Positions 1 through 8,268 are shown, numbered from the stretch's first letter. The stretch is 57,810 nt of DNA from an uncultured Oscillospiraceae bacterium (GCA_934446455.1 CAKSEE010000012.1:1-57810); one strand, 5' to 3'. The notes: generated by a model from the letters alone, not told the origin. A program made the numbers and translations.

Positions 1-250
1 CTTACGCCTTACGCGACCGTGCGCGCAGTGCGGATGTTCCTGTCGGAAAAGTCGCAAGACTTTTTCGACAGACTCAGGGGGGAAAACTCTTGTTTTCCCC
101 CCATACCCCCTTTAGCGCTAATGAAGCGTAAAGTCGCACTACGTGCGGAGTGGTGGGGGCGCTGCCCCCACACCCCTGCTTCCTTTTGTGCCAAAAGGAA
201 GCGAAAATCAATACGCAACGCGAAGATTTTAAGTGTTTTTTGATAAGCTG
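1..250. other. Non-coding left edge with stacked hairpins
   Basis: I see no credible gene here. The stretch holds perfect or near-perfect inverted repeats: 77-102 (six G, AAAAC, four-base loop, complement), 153-171 and 179-201 (ten-base stem around a three-base loop). A T-run followed by CGACAGACTCA at 61-76 precedes the first hairpin and matches a motif seen again near 236, 18379 and 57681. The reading frames across it are low-complexity and lack ribosome sites. It may be the 3' region of a plus-strand gene lying off the contig. Confidence 0.5.
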
Positions 251-279
251 ATAGCCCCTCCGATTTTCAGAGGGGCTAT
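251..279 (-). terminator. Hairpin closing the lipid operon
   Basis: Ten-base perfect stem (ATAGCCCCTC / GAGGGGCTAT) around a nine-base loop, 16 bases after the stop codon of the last minus-strand gene. It lacks a good U-run on the minus side, so termination is inferred from position and stem strength. Confidence 0.55.
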
Positions 280-294
280 GCGAACTATGCGAAA

Positions 295-1005
295 TTATTT
301 GTTTTTCTGTTCCCAGTGTGCGAGCGTTATCGTTTCAAATCCCCTGGGGGACAGAATCGGGCGGGAAATGCGCTCCATAGTTTCTCCGGAAAGCGCGCGG
401 TTCGCCGCGAACTCCGCGCCCGCCTTTGTAATGTCCGCAAGGTAGCCCTCGCGCTGGCGCTTTGCCTTTTCAGCGATGAAAAGCTCGCCCTCGGGACAGA
501 GAATGGGCGTGTAGCCGCCCTCGCCCGCGATAAGGTCGAACTCCTTGAGCAGCGCGGGGTACATGGGCTCTGCCTGAACGTACCCGCAGGTGGTTATTAC
601 CACAAGGCGCTTTTCGTGCATGGATTCGTCGCGCAGCTCGTGGAAGGACGCGTTCTTGTCCTCGACAAGGTTGCCCATGTAGGGCAGCATGAACGGCAGG
701 CAGCGGTCCGTCATTGCCTTGAGCTGCGAGGGCATTCCGAAAAAGTAGAGCGGAAAGCTCTCGATGATGATATCCGCGCTCTTTATCTTGCCGTAAAGCT
801 CCTGCATATCGTCGTTTATCACACAGTGTCCCTGCGTTTTGCTCCAGCAGGAAAAGCACCCCACGCAGGGTCTGATGTTGAGCTTGTAAAGCGAAACGAA
901 CTCCGTTTCGGTGTCCGCGGGAAAGCCCTTAAGGAACGCCTTTGTTATGTTTAGCGTGTTTGAGCGCTCCGCCTTGGGGCTTCCGTTTAATACAAGTACC
1001 TTCAT
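295..1005 (-). CDS. Iron-sulfur flavoprotein / NAD(P)H-dependent FMN reductase family
   Basis: 236 aa. The N-terminus MKVLVLNGSPK and the order of strands and helices fit the flavodoxin-like FMN-reductase fold; NGSP at 7-10 would bind the FMN phosphate. Cysteines 47, 50, 53 and 61 form a compact CxxCxxC-x7-C set like that of iron-sulfur flavoproteins, which pass electrons from ferredoxin to FMN. The ATG has a GAGGAG ribosome site and lies two bases after the phosphopantetheinyl transferase stop, so it is the last gene of the lipid operon. A redox step on the acyl product is possible, but this family has many roles and the substrate cannot be read from sequence. Confidence 0.8.
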   Translation of the reverse strand: MKVLVLNGSPKAERSNTLNITKAFLKGFPADTETEFVSLYKLNIRPCVGCFSCWSKTQGHCVINDDMQELYGKIKSADIIIESFPLYFFGMPSQLKAMTDRCLPFMLPYMGNLVEDKNASFHELRDESMHEKRLVVITTCGYVQAEPMYPALLKEFDLIAGEGGYTPILCPEGELFIAEKAKRQREGYLADITKAGAEFAANRALSGETMERISRPILSPRGFETITLAHWEQKNK

Positions 1006-1007
1006 AT

Positions 1008-1685
1008 TTACTCCTCGCCGTCAGCAGGGGCTTCCCCGTACTGCACGGTATTTATGCTGTAGAAATATCGTGTTCCGTCCATAATTATAACGCCGTCTGA
1101 AAAGAACTCGCCGTGCAGGTTCACCTGCCGCAGGTCGGTGAAAACGCTCTCTCCCGTACGCTTGAGGTAGGCCTCAAGGTGCGTCCACGCGGTGCAGAAC
1201 TCGCGCGGCTTGTCCTTTGCGTAGTAGAACGCCGCCATGTCCTCCTCATCCATAAACGCCATTGCAAGCTCGGACAGCTTGTCGTCTGAGTAGCGCTTTT
1301 CGCGCTGCAAATCCGCGCCGACGGAAGCGTTTTCGCCGATAGCCAGCACGCACATCGCGCACGCGCCGCTGTGAGATATGCTGAAATCGAGCGTATCACA
1401 TCCTACAAAGCACGGGCGGCCGTTCTCAAGGCGCGTCAGCGTAAGCTCCGCGCGGTTTATCCTGTTCTTCTGCAAAAGCCCGTCAAGCAGCAGAAAGCCG
1501 CTGGCACTGCGCTCAAACGCCCTGCCGCCCTTTGCGAGAAGCGGGGTGAAATACCCGTCCGAGGGCGCGTAAAAGCTCATTGCGTGCTCAACACGCGTTC
1601 TCATTGATTCGCCGCCGGACACTATGCAGGCGGCCATATCGAGCAGAGGCGTGCGCGCCTGCTCAAGGTTTTCGTTATTCTCCAT
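1008..1685 (-). CDS. 4'-phosphopantetheinyl transferase, Sfp type
   Basis: 225 aa. Transfers 4'-phosphopantetheine from CoA to the serine of a carrier protein. The two family signatures are visible: VGADLQ (Mg-binding Asp; usually VGIDIE) at about residues 121-126 and W-T-H-L-E-A-Y-L-K about 45 residues later, with the catalytic Glu and Lys kept. Its frame overlaps the end of the dehydratase gene by 11 bases, and the ribosome site is weak, which suggests translational coupling. Its place in an operon with an acyl carrier protein suggests that carrier is its dedicated substrate. It may also serve as the cell's only such enzyme; no AcpS is in this window. Confidence 0.88.
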   Translation of the reverse strand: MENNENLEQARTPLLDMAACIVSGGESMRTRVEHAMSFYAPSDGYFTPLLAKGGRAFERSASGFLLLDGLLQKNRINRAELTLTRLENGRPCFVGCDTLDFSISHSGACAMCVLAIGENASVGADLQREKRYSDDKLSELAMAFMDEEDMAAFYYAKDKPREFCTAWTHLEAYLKRTGESVFTDLRQVNLHGEFFSDGVIIMDGTRYFYSINTVQYGEAPADGEE

Positions 1686-2127
1686 ATACCGCGCTCTTGT
1701 CCATTGAGGTAAAGAGCATGCTGCCCTTTGCCTTAACCTTTCCGTCCACGGTTACCACCGCGGAAAATTCGTATGCGCCCGCGCCCGACATCTCGCACTT
1801 AACGCTTATGTTCAGCGTATCCCCCGGGATAACGGGCCGCAGGAACTTAAAGTCCTTTACTTTCAGCAGGACATAAAGCCTGTTCTCGTCCTGCGCTGCG
1901 TTTTCGGGGGAAATAACGAGCGAGCACAGCTGCGCGCAGCTTTCGATTATAAGAACGCCCGGCATTATCGGCGCGTCGGGGAAATGTCCCATAAAGTACG
2001 GCTCGTTTACCGAAACGTTCTTTATGCCCGCCGCCGACTCATTCGGAACAAGCTCCGTCACGCGCTCTATCATCTGAAAGGGCGGGCGCTGCTTGATGCG
2101 GGCGTTTATCTGCATGAGGTTCATCAT
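1675..2127 (-). CDS. fabZ: FabZ-like 3-hydroxyacyl-ACP dehydratase
   Basis: 150 aa, hot-dog fold, usual length for FabZ. PPFQMIERV near the N-terminus and GHFPDAPIMPGVL carry the family signature with the catalytic His; the active-site Glu is in IIESCAQL. It removes water from 3-hydroxyacyl-ACP to give trans-2-enoyl-ACP. The start ATG overlaps the stop of the ketoreductase (ATGA type) and the 3' end overlaps the phosphopantetheinyl transferase. The name fabZ is by family only: the operon context suggests a specialised paralogue rather than the housekeeping enzyme. Confidence 0.85.
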   Translation of the reverse strand: MMNLMQINARIKQRPPFQMIERVTELVPNESAAGIKNVSVNEPYFMGHFPDAPIMPGVLIIESCAQLCSLVISPENAAQDENRLYVLLKVKDFKFLRPVIPGDTLNISVKCEMSGAGAYEFSAVVTVDGKVKAKGSMLFTSMDKSAVYGE

Positions 2128-2861
2128 AGGCTCAGCCCTCCGTCAAGCACGATAACCTGTCCCGTCATGTAGCTGAACGCGTCGGAGCAGAGCGCCGCGA
2201 CAACGTTTGCAACGTCGCCCGCCGTGCCGAACCGGTGCATGGGCACGGCTTTGAGGTACTCCTCCTTCTTGTCTGCGGGGATAGCGTCTATCATCTCGGT
2301 TTCAATGAACCCGGGCGCTACGGCGTTCACCCTTATGCCGCGGGGCGCAAGCTCCTTTGCAAGGGTAGCCGTCATTGAGTTCACCGCGCCCTTTGTCGCG
2401 GAGTAAACGCCCTGCCCCTCTACTGCGAGGACCGAGCTTACAGAGGAGATGTTGATTATCTGCCCCTGCTTCCTGCTCATCATCTTAAGCGCCGCCTGCT
2501 GCGCGCAGTGGAAATAGCCCCTGATGTTGATGTCGAGGCTGCGCGAGAGGGAATCCTCGTTTATCATGAGCAGGTACGCGTCGTCAACAACGCCCGCGTT
2601 GTTCACGAGAACGTCCAGCCTGCCGAACGCCTTGTGCACCTCGCGGAACATAGCCTGCACCGCCTTAAGGTCGGCGGTGTCCGCCTTAACGGTTATTGCC
2701 CGCCTGCCGAGCCTTTCTATTTCCGCTGCGGCCTCGGCAGCCTTTGCCTCGTTGCTTACGTAGTTTATCGCAACGTCGTAGCCGCATTCGGCGAGCCGTA
2801 TCGCGCAGGCTCTGCCTATGCCGCGTGAAGCGCCTGTAACAAGCGCAGCCTTGTTTTCCAT
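2124..2861 (-). CDS. fabG: FabG-like 3-oxoacyl-ACP reductase
   Basis: 245 aa short-chain dehydrogenase. NADPH-binding TGASRGIG at the N-terminus, NNAG, the catalytic Ser in INISSVSS, and Tyr/Lys in YSATK are all present; the C-terminus ends VLDGGLSL as in FabG. Start chosen at 2861 because a GGAGG lies four bases upstream of that ATG; an upstream in-frame codon gives 16 extra residues with no ribosome site. It reduces 3-oxoacyl-ACP to 3-hydroxyacyl-ACP, acting between the ketosynthase and the dehydratase in the operon. A gap of about 100 bases separates it from the ketosynthase gene. Confidence 0.9.
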   Translation of the reverse strand: MENKAALVTGASRGIGRACAIRLAECGYDVAINYVSNEAKAAEAAAEIERLGRRAITVKADTADLKAVQAMFREVHKAFGRLDVLVNNAGVVDDAYLLMINEDSLSRSLDINIRGYFHCAQQAALKMMSRKQGQIINISSVSSVLAVEGQGVYSATKGAVNSMTATLAKELAPRGIRVNAVAPGFIETEMIDAIPADKKEEYLKAVPMHRFGTAGDVANVVAALCSDAFSYMTGQVIVLDGGLSL

Positions 2862-2967
2862 ATGTCCTCCACAAAATATATGGTTGCCTGAACCCCGCTT
2901 ATAGCGCAATTCAAGTCACCATACGAAAATTTACGGGCGGCAGAAATGACAGCTGCCGCCCTGTGTG

Positions 2968-5310
2968 TTATGCCTTCTTGAATATAACCGCGGAATAAGA
3001 GCCGCCCACGCCGAAGCCTGCGGCGAGAACGTACTGCATTCCGTCCGCGCTTACCTGTGCGCGCTCGCCCGTGCGCAGCATATAGCCGTCCGCGCTCTTT
3101 ACCTCGCCCGAAAGCAGCCCGGCTGCGAACGCCGCCTGCTTTGCCGAAGCGGCAGCCCTTGCCTCGCCCATGCTCTCCTTAACGAAGAAGAGCGGCATAT
3201 CCTTTGTGAAAACGTCCCTGTATACCGCAAGCTCGAGCGCGTCTACCGTGCTGTGGCCGTCCGCGAAGGCGCATACCGCGCTTATGTCGTCGGGCGAAAC
3301 GCCTGCGTCCGCGCACGCCGCAAGAACCGCGTCGCGAAGCGCGCTCTCCGAGCCGCTTATCGTGCCGAACTCAACGGACTTGTGCGCCATGCCGTAGCCC
3401 GCAAGCTCCGCGTACTTCTTTGCGCCGCGCTTCTCGCAGGACTCGTCCTTCTCAAGAATGAGCGATACCGAGCCCTCGCCGAGCACAAAGCCCTTCTTAT
3501 CCATAGTGCAGGGCTTGCTGTCCGCAATAAGCCCGAGCCGCCCGTAAAGCTCCGCGGTGGTGTCGGTGTTCTCGTCCGTGCCGCTTGCCACCATAATGCT
3601 CTCCTCGCCGCTGCGGATAACGTCAGCCGCATAGCATACCGCCTGTAAACCCGCCTGCACGCCGTTCGCAACAGTCACGTTATAGCCCATTATTCCCGCG
3701 AATATGGAGAAATAGCCGCCCGCCGCATTATAAACGGTGTTGGGGAACGAGAATGCGCTGCCGTTCGCCGTGCCATGCTCCACGGTGTTCTTCTGGAAGC
3801 CGACGATTTCGGTCATGGGACCGTCCGCCGTGCCTATGATTATGCCCACGTCCCCGCAGTTGTCATCGTTTATTTCAACGCCTGCGTCCGCAAGCGCGCG
3901 CATTCCGCTTATAAGCTGCAGCTGCGAGAAGCGGTCGAGCTTGCGGTAGAACGCCATTTTTATGCCGTGCGCCTTGTAGTCGTCGCTTGTTATCTCAACG
4001 CGCCTGCCCTTGCCGTCCTCAGCGGGAGCGGCGCTTTCAAGCGCGCCTATACCCGTAACGAAAATACGCGCCCTGTTGGTGTGGTCGGGGATAGCGTGCG
4101 GCTCCTTTGCGAAAACGATGCTTGCGTTGTTGCCGCCGAACGCGTAGTTGTTGGAAATGGCGTAGTGAACGGGCTTTTCGTGCTTTACGTTAGGCACGAA
4201 GTCGATATCGCCCGCCTTCTCCTTAAGCCGCGCGAGGTCCTCGTTGTTATAGCCGATGGTGGGCGGCACGATGTCCGAGCATACCGCCTTAACGGTAAGC
4301 ACCGCTTCAATAGAGCCCGCCGCGCCGAGGCAGTGCCCCGTCATGGACTTGGTTGAGGACACGGACAGGTGGTCGTTGCCGTCAAAGAGCGTGTGAACGG
4401 AGAGGAACTCCGCGTCGTCGTTCTTTGCGGTACCCGTGCCGTGCGCGTTGATGTAGTCGATGTCGCCGAAGGATAACCCCGAGTTCTTTACCGCGCGGGT
4501 GGTGGCAAGCATCTGCCCCTTTCCGTCGGGGCGGGGGGCTGTTATGTGGTACGCGTCGGAGCTTACGCCCGAGCCAAGCACCTCGCAGTATATCTTAGCG
4601 CCGCGCGCCTTTGCGTGTTCGTAGCTTTCCAGTATAAGAATGCCCGCGCCCTCGCCGAGCGTGATACCGCTGTTGTGGTTGAGCGGCGCGCAGGCGTGTT
4701 CGTCAAGCGCGTGCAGCGCGTGGAAGCCGCTGAATGCCAGCGACGAGAAGCTGTCCGAGCCGCCCGCGCAGAACGCGTCCGCCTTGCCCGCGCGGATAAG
4801 GTCGCACGCGTAGGAAAGGCTCATAGTGCCCGCAGCGCACGCGTTTACGATGTTTGCGGTAATGCCGTTGAGCCCGAAGTGCCTTGCAACGTTGTTTGCA
4901 ATGGCGGAGGCGGGCATTTTGAGGATATCCGCCGCGTCTGAGCCGCCGCCCTTTATCTCGTCGGTATAATATTTGTCTATGCTTGCAGCGCCGCCAACGC
5001 AGTTGCCCACGATAACGCCTATACGCACGGAGCTTTCCCCGGTAACGGGGTAGCCCGCGTCCGCGAGCGCCTCGCCCGCAGCCTTAATGCAAAGCAGCGA
5101 GGAGCGGTCGTAATTCTCGCCCGACAGGTCCTCTGAGCTTATACGTACCTCCGCGCCGAGGTGCGCATAGCACCCCTCGGTGTCCACGGACTGCACCGTG
5201 TCTATGCCCGTAACGCCGTTTATGGCGCTGCTCCAGCATTTGTCGGTGCTGTCGCCGATGGCGCACACAAGCCCCAGACCCGTTACAACAACTCGTCTGT
5301 TATCAGCCAT
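2968..5310 (-). CDS. Fused ketosynthase / chain-length-factor-like beta-ketoacyl-ACP synthase
   Basis: 780 aa made of two FabF-type thiolase-fold domains in one chain. Domain 1 (about 4-405) keeps the triad: Cys158 in NACAAGT, His290 in HGTGT and His326 in KSMTGH, with Lys321. Domain 2 (about 415-780) aligns over its length but has Val where the Cys should be (NGVQAG, about 551), Phe in place of the first His and Glu in place of the second. It thus looks like an inactive partner, as the chain-length factor is to the ketosynthase of type II polyketide systems, but joined in cis. Start at 5310 (MADNRR) lies one base after the ACP stop, with GGGTGA upstream. Claisen condensation on the operon ACP is the expected role; chain length is unknown. 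Confidence 0.85.
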   Translation of the reverse strand: MADNRRVVVTGLGLVCAIGDSTDKCWSSAINGVTGIDTVQSVDTEGCYAHLGAEVRISSEDLSGENYDRSSLLCIKAAGEALADAGYPVTGESSVRIGVIVGNCVGGAASIDKYYTDEIKGGGSDAADILKMPASAIANNVARHFGLNGITANIVNACAAGTMSLSYACDLIRAGKADAFCAGGSDSFSSLAFSGFHALHALDEHACAPLNHNSGITLGEGAGILILESYEHAKARGAKIYCEVLGSGVSSDAYHITAPRPDGKGQMLATTRAVKNSGLSFGDIDYINAHGTGTAKNDDAEFLSVHTLFDGNDHLSVSSTKSMTGHCLGAAGSIEAVLTVKAVCSDIVPPTIGYNNEDLARLKEKAGDIDFVPNVKHEKPVHYAISNNYAFGGNNASIVFAKEPHAIPDHTNRARIFVTGIGALESAAPAEDGKGRRVEITSDDYKAHGIKMAFYRKLDRFSQLQLISGMRALADAGVEINDDNCGDVGIIIGTADGPMTEIVGFQKNTVEHGTANGSAFSFPNTVYNAAGGYFSIFAGIMGYNVTVANGVQAGLQAVCYAADVIRSGEESIMVASGTDENTDTTAELYGRLGLIADSKPCTMDKKGFVLGEGSVSLILEKDESCEKRGAKKYAELAGYGMAHKSVEFGTISGSESALRDAVLAACADAGVSPDDISAVCAFADGHSTVDALELAVYRDVFTKDMPLFFVKESMGEARAAASAKQAAFAAGLLSGEVKSADGYMLRTGERAQVSADGMQYVLAAGFGVGGSYSAVIFKKA

Positions 5311-5311
5311 A

Positions 5312-5557
5312 TCATTCACCCATGTGCTCCTCAACGTACTTTGTGAGCGTTTCGATGGTCTGGAAGTTCTCTCTTGCAGCGCCCGTCATCTGCACGCCGA
5401 AAAGGTTGTCGATACCGGCGATTATCTCGATGGAGTCGATGGAGTCAAGTCCGATATCATCGCCGAAAAGCTCCGAGGTGTACTCAAGCTCGTCAGCGGG
5501 TATACGAAGGTTCTCAACAAGCATTCCCTTGATTTTTTCTGCGATTTCTGTGTTCAT
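5312..5557 (-). CDS. Acyl carrier protein
   Basis: 81 aa, acidic, four-helix carrier fold. Ser39 in GLDSID is the expected phosphopantetheine site. GAGAGG nine bases upstream sets the start. It sits directly ahead of the fused ketosynthase, with one base between stop and start, and the operon also encodes a phosphopantetheinyl transferase, so it is probably a dedicated carrier rather than the housekeeping acpP. That dedication is inference. Confidence 0.9.
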   Translation of the reverse strand: MNTEIAEKIKGMLVENLRIPADELEYTSELFGDDIGLDSIDSIEIIAGIDNLFGVQMTGAARENFQTIETLTKYVEEHMGE

Positions 5558-5607
5558 AATGTTTTACCTCTCAAAATATAATTTCAGGCATTTCGCCCGT
5601 TTTTGAC

Positions 5608-6294
5608 TCAGTTGGTCTGAAGCTGCTTTTCAGCGTACTGCCCGCAGCTTCCGTAGCGCTCCTCAAGCTCGCCGTAGAGCGCCTGCACCTGCTCCTGCGC
5701 CTGCGCGCTCAGAATGCGCGCGTACTTGCTGTGGCGCATATCGGGCGGGCAGCTGCTTTCTATGGGCAGCCCCACAAGTATCTTCTGCCGCCTGCCGAAC
5801 ACCATGTCGTACCTGCCGTAAATGGCACAGGGGATTATCGGCACGCCCTCCTTTGCGCTTACAAGCGCGGCGCCCGGTCTGAACTGCTCCATATGCCCCT
5901 CGCGGGCAAGGCCGCCCTCGGGGAATATAAGCATTGAGCGCCCCGCAGCTATCACCTGCTCCGCAGCGGTGAACCATGCGCCGTCCGCCTCGTCAAGCGA
6001 TATGGGAATGCACCTGCACCAGCTTATCATCGTACCCACGCGCTTTTTTTCGTACCAGCTTTTCTTCACCAGCACGTACGGCTTGAACCTGCCAAGCACC
6101 GCGCCGCCGAACGCTCCGTCGAAATGGTGCGTGTGGTTTGCAACGAATACGGCGGGTCTGCCCCTGAACGCCCGCTTCATGCTCTTGTCCTTATAAATAA
6201 CCTTCGGGCGGAACAGGAAGTACACCGTCCAGGTTATCAGCGTCTGAAAGATCCTCCCCCAGACAGACTGCTTTACGGGGCTTTTATTCTCCAA
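5608..6294 (-). CDS. 1-acyl-glycerol-3-phosphate acyltransferase-like (PlsC family)
   Basis: 228 aa. The HX4D acyltransferase motif is NHTHHFDGAFGG and the acceptor-binding block is FPEGGLAREG; a hydrophobic segment near the N-terminus suggests membrane association. I chose the TTG at 6294 (LENKSPVK) because AGGAGA lies seven bases upstream and the longer in-frame ATG at 6333 coincides with the predicted transcription start. As the first gene of the operon it would move the finished acyl chain from ACP to a glycerol-phosphate or other hydroxyl acceptor in the membrane. The acceptor cannot be told from sequence. Confidence 0.82.
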   Translation of the reverse strand: MENKSPVKQSVWGRIFQTLITWTVYFLFRPKVIYKDKSMKRAFRGRPAVFVANHTHHFDGAFGGAVLGRFKPYVLVKKSWYEKKRVGTMISWCRCIPISLDEADGAWFTAAEQVIAAGRSMLIFPEGGLAREGHMEQFRPGAALVSAKEGVPIIPCAIYGRYDMVFGRRQKILVGLPIESSCPPDMRHSKYARILSAQAQEQVQALYGELEERYGSCGQYAEKQLQTN

Positions 6295-6341
6295 AACATA
6301 CTCTCCTTTTAACAGCCGGGCGGTTTTTCCCACCCGAAAAC

Positions 6342-6370
6342 ATTATACGACAGCCGACGTTTTTTTTCAA
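6342..6370 (-). promoter_or_regulatory. Sigma-A promoter of the lipid operon
   Basis: TTGAAA (6370-6365), 17-base spacer, TATAAT (6347-6342) on the minus strand, with the predicted start of transcription near 6335. It lies just upstream of the acyltransferase, and no comparable promoter or terminator was found further down, so the seven genes probably share one transcript. Confidence 0.85.
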
Positions 6371-6604
6371 TGGACAATATGCGCCTTGTTGTGCCAAAAG
6401 GGACAAACCGTTGCTTTTGTGTTGCGCATTTTTCTTTATGTTAGTATTTTTCTGCGGAATAAACAAAAATCTCCCGATAATAAGCGCAGAAAATGGGCAA
6501 AAAGCCCGCAGGCTTCGCCAAATGCAGAATAAACAGCCGCCATCAGGCAACAATACACTCAGGCAGTTTTAAGCTGCCATGCCTTATAAAAGGAGGAACG
6601 CAAC
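6371..6604. other. Divergent intergenic region
   Basis: Separates the lipid operon from the plus-strand small protein. It holds short inverted repeats (for example GGCAG/CTGCC at 6562-6578) but no convincing -35/-10 pair for the plus strand, and no gene. Confidence 0.4.
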
Positions 6605-6925
6605 ATGAGTTTTTACGGAAAGCTGACAAGCTCTCTTGCGGCGCTTGCAATAATCGGCGCGGGCGCGGCGTATGCCGCAGGCGAATGCTCCGATGTACTT
6701 GCGCACGCAAACGAGCTGGTAAATGACGCAGCCGCGTGTTTTATCATAAAGGAGTACGACGGAAAGGTGGCGCTTTTCCGCGAGGGCGATGAAGAGCCCG
6801 CCGCAGTTTACTCCACCTCCGTAACGCAGATAAACCCCGCAGACGCGCGCCTGCTGCACGACGGGATAAGGCTTCGCGGCATGAGCGAGGTTTCGCGCCT
6901 GCTTGAGGACCTTGATGTGGAGTGA
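6605..6925 (+). CDS. Small exported or membrane-anchored protein with BofC C-terminal-like domain
   Basis: 106 aa, with AAAGGAGG eight bases before the ATG. Residues 6-25 form a hydrophobic signal or anchor (LAALAIIGAGAAYAAG). The rest (IIKEYDGKVALFREG ... LLHDGIRLRGMSEVSRLLED) resembles the C-terminal domain of the forespore protein BofC, whose family pattern is a YDGkIAVF start and an LxxGI..s..EL..LLED end. It stands alone between hairpins, so it is not linked to a sporulation operon here. Function unknown; the resemblance is by eye. Confidence 0.65.
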   Translation: MSFYGKLTSSLAALAIIGAGAAYAAGECSDVLAHANELVNDAAACFIIKEYDGKVALFREGDEEPAAVYSTSVTQINPADARLLHDGIRLRGMSEVSRLLEDLDVE

Positions 6926-6936
6926 CAGAATACCGG

Positions 6937-6969
6937 AAAGGGCGCTCCCTTATAACGGGAACGCCCTTT
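6937..6969. terminator. Bidirectional terminator hairpin
   Basis: AAAGGGCG-C-TCCC paired with CGGGA-A-CGCCCTTT around TTATAA, placed between the convergent small protein and aminotransferase genes. A-run and T-run flank the stem, so it can serve both strands. Confidence 0.7.
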
Positions 6970-6987
6970 ATCTTATAGCATTATGAA

Positions 6988-8268
6988 TTATTCCGCCAGC
7001 AGCTTTTCAACGCTTGCGAGCTTTACGCATACGCAGAAAATCTCCATTGCGGTGCTGAGCTCCTCAACCGAGGGGAATGTGGGAGCTATTCTTATGTTGG
7101 AGTCGTGCGGGTCCCTGCCGTAAGGGTAGGTAGCGCCTGCGCCCGTCATCACAACGCCCGCTTCCCCGGCGAGGGATACAATGCGCTTTGCGCAGCCCTC
7201 AAGCGAGTTGAAGCTTATAAAGTAGCCGCCCTTGGGCTTCTTCCAGCTGCCAATACCGAGGGGAGCTATCTCCTTGTCAAGCGCGTAAAGCACCACGTTG
7301 AACTTGGGCTGTATTATTGCGGCGTGGTGGCGCATATGCTCCTGAATGCCGTTGAAGTCCTTGAAATACTTTGCGTGGCGCAGCTGGTTGAGCTTGTCGA
7401 AGCCTATGGTCTGATAGGTCATCTGGCTCTTGATGAAGTCGATGTTCGCCTTGCTTGCAGCAATAACCGCAAGACCGCCGCCGGGGAAGGATATCTTCGA
7501 GGTGGATGTGAACTCCAGCACAAGGTCGGGGTTGCCTGCCTTCTTGCACTCGTCGATGATGTTGAGCAGATGGTCGCGGTCGGTGTCGGACAGATGGTGA
7601 ACGCAGTATGCGTTATCCCAGAAAATGCGGAAGTCCTTTGCGGCGGGCTTAAGAGCGGCAAAGCGCTTTACAACCTCGTCAGAGTAGGTTATGCCCGTGG
7701 GGTTGGAGTACATGGGAACGCACCAGATACCCTTTATGGATTCGTCGGACGCTGCAAGGCGCTCCACCTCGTCCATATCGGGACCGTCCTCCTTATAAGC
7801 TACGGGTATCATCTCTATGCCGAGCGCCTCGCAGATAGCGAAGTGCCTGTCATAGCCCGGCACGGGGCAGAGGAACTTTACGCTCTCGTACCTGCACCAC
7901 GGCTTGTCGCTGCCGAGAACGCCGAGCTGCATTGCGCGGATAAGCGTGTCGTACATAAGCTGAAGCGAGGAATTGCCGCCCACGATAAGCTCGTCGTTGT
8001 TTACGCCGAGCATTTCCGTAAAGAGCGCCTTTGCCTCGGGGATACCGTCAAGCACGCCGTAGTTGCGGCAGTCAATGCCGTTGGAGGACTTGTAGTTGCC
8101 GTCAAGGCAGTGCAGCAGCATATCAAGCGACAGGTTGAGCTGCTCGGGCGCGGGCTTGCCGCGGGACATATCGAGCTTGAGCCCCTTGGCCTTGTAGGCG
8201 TCGTATTCCTTTTCGAGCTTCTGCTTCTCCGCGCTCAGCTGTTCCCTGGTCATCTGTGTGTAAAGCAT
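6988..8268 (-). CDS. PLP-dependent aminotransferase, MocR-like / type Ic aspartate aminotransferase family
   Basis: 426 aa from the ATG at 8268; an ATG two codons upstream is only three bases from the GAGG and is less likely. Fold type I. GLKLDMSRGKPAPEQL near the N-terminus and TSTSKISFPGGG, whose Lys should bind PLP, match the family with Pfam name Aminotran_MocR, some members of which are aspartate aminotransferases. No DNA-binding domain is attached. It is monocistronic behind its own promoter and a leader of about 230 bases with strong inverted repeats, so it is likely regulated, possibly by nitrogen or amino-acid status (inference). Confidence 0.85.
   Translation of the reverse strand: MLYTQMTREQLSAEKQKLEKEYDAYKAKGLKLDMSRGKPAPEQLNLSLDMLLHCLDGNYKSSNGIDCRNYGVLDGIPEAKALFTEMLGVNNDELIVGGNSSLQLMYDTLIRAMQLGVLGSDKPWCRYESVKFLCPVPGYDRHFAICEALGIEMIPVAYKEDGPDMDEVERLAASDESIKGIWCVPMYSNPTGITYSDEVVKRFAALKPAAKDFRIFWDNAYCVHHLSDTDRDHLLNIIDECKKAGNPDLVLEFTSTSKISFPGGGLAVIAASKANIDFIKSQMTYQTIGFDKLNQLRHAKYFKDFNGIQEHMRHHAAIIQPKFNVVLYALDKEIAPLGIGSWKKPKGGYFISFNSLEGCAKRIVSLAGEAGVVMTGAGATYPYGRDPHDSNIRIAPTFPSVEELSTAMEIFCVCVKLASVEKLLAE

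Noticed and set aside
295..6370. Calling the lipid operon an aryl polyene cluster
   Set aside because: No aromatic ammonia-lyase or ligase, exporter or lipoprotein carrier genes; only the core chain-building set is present.
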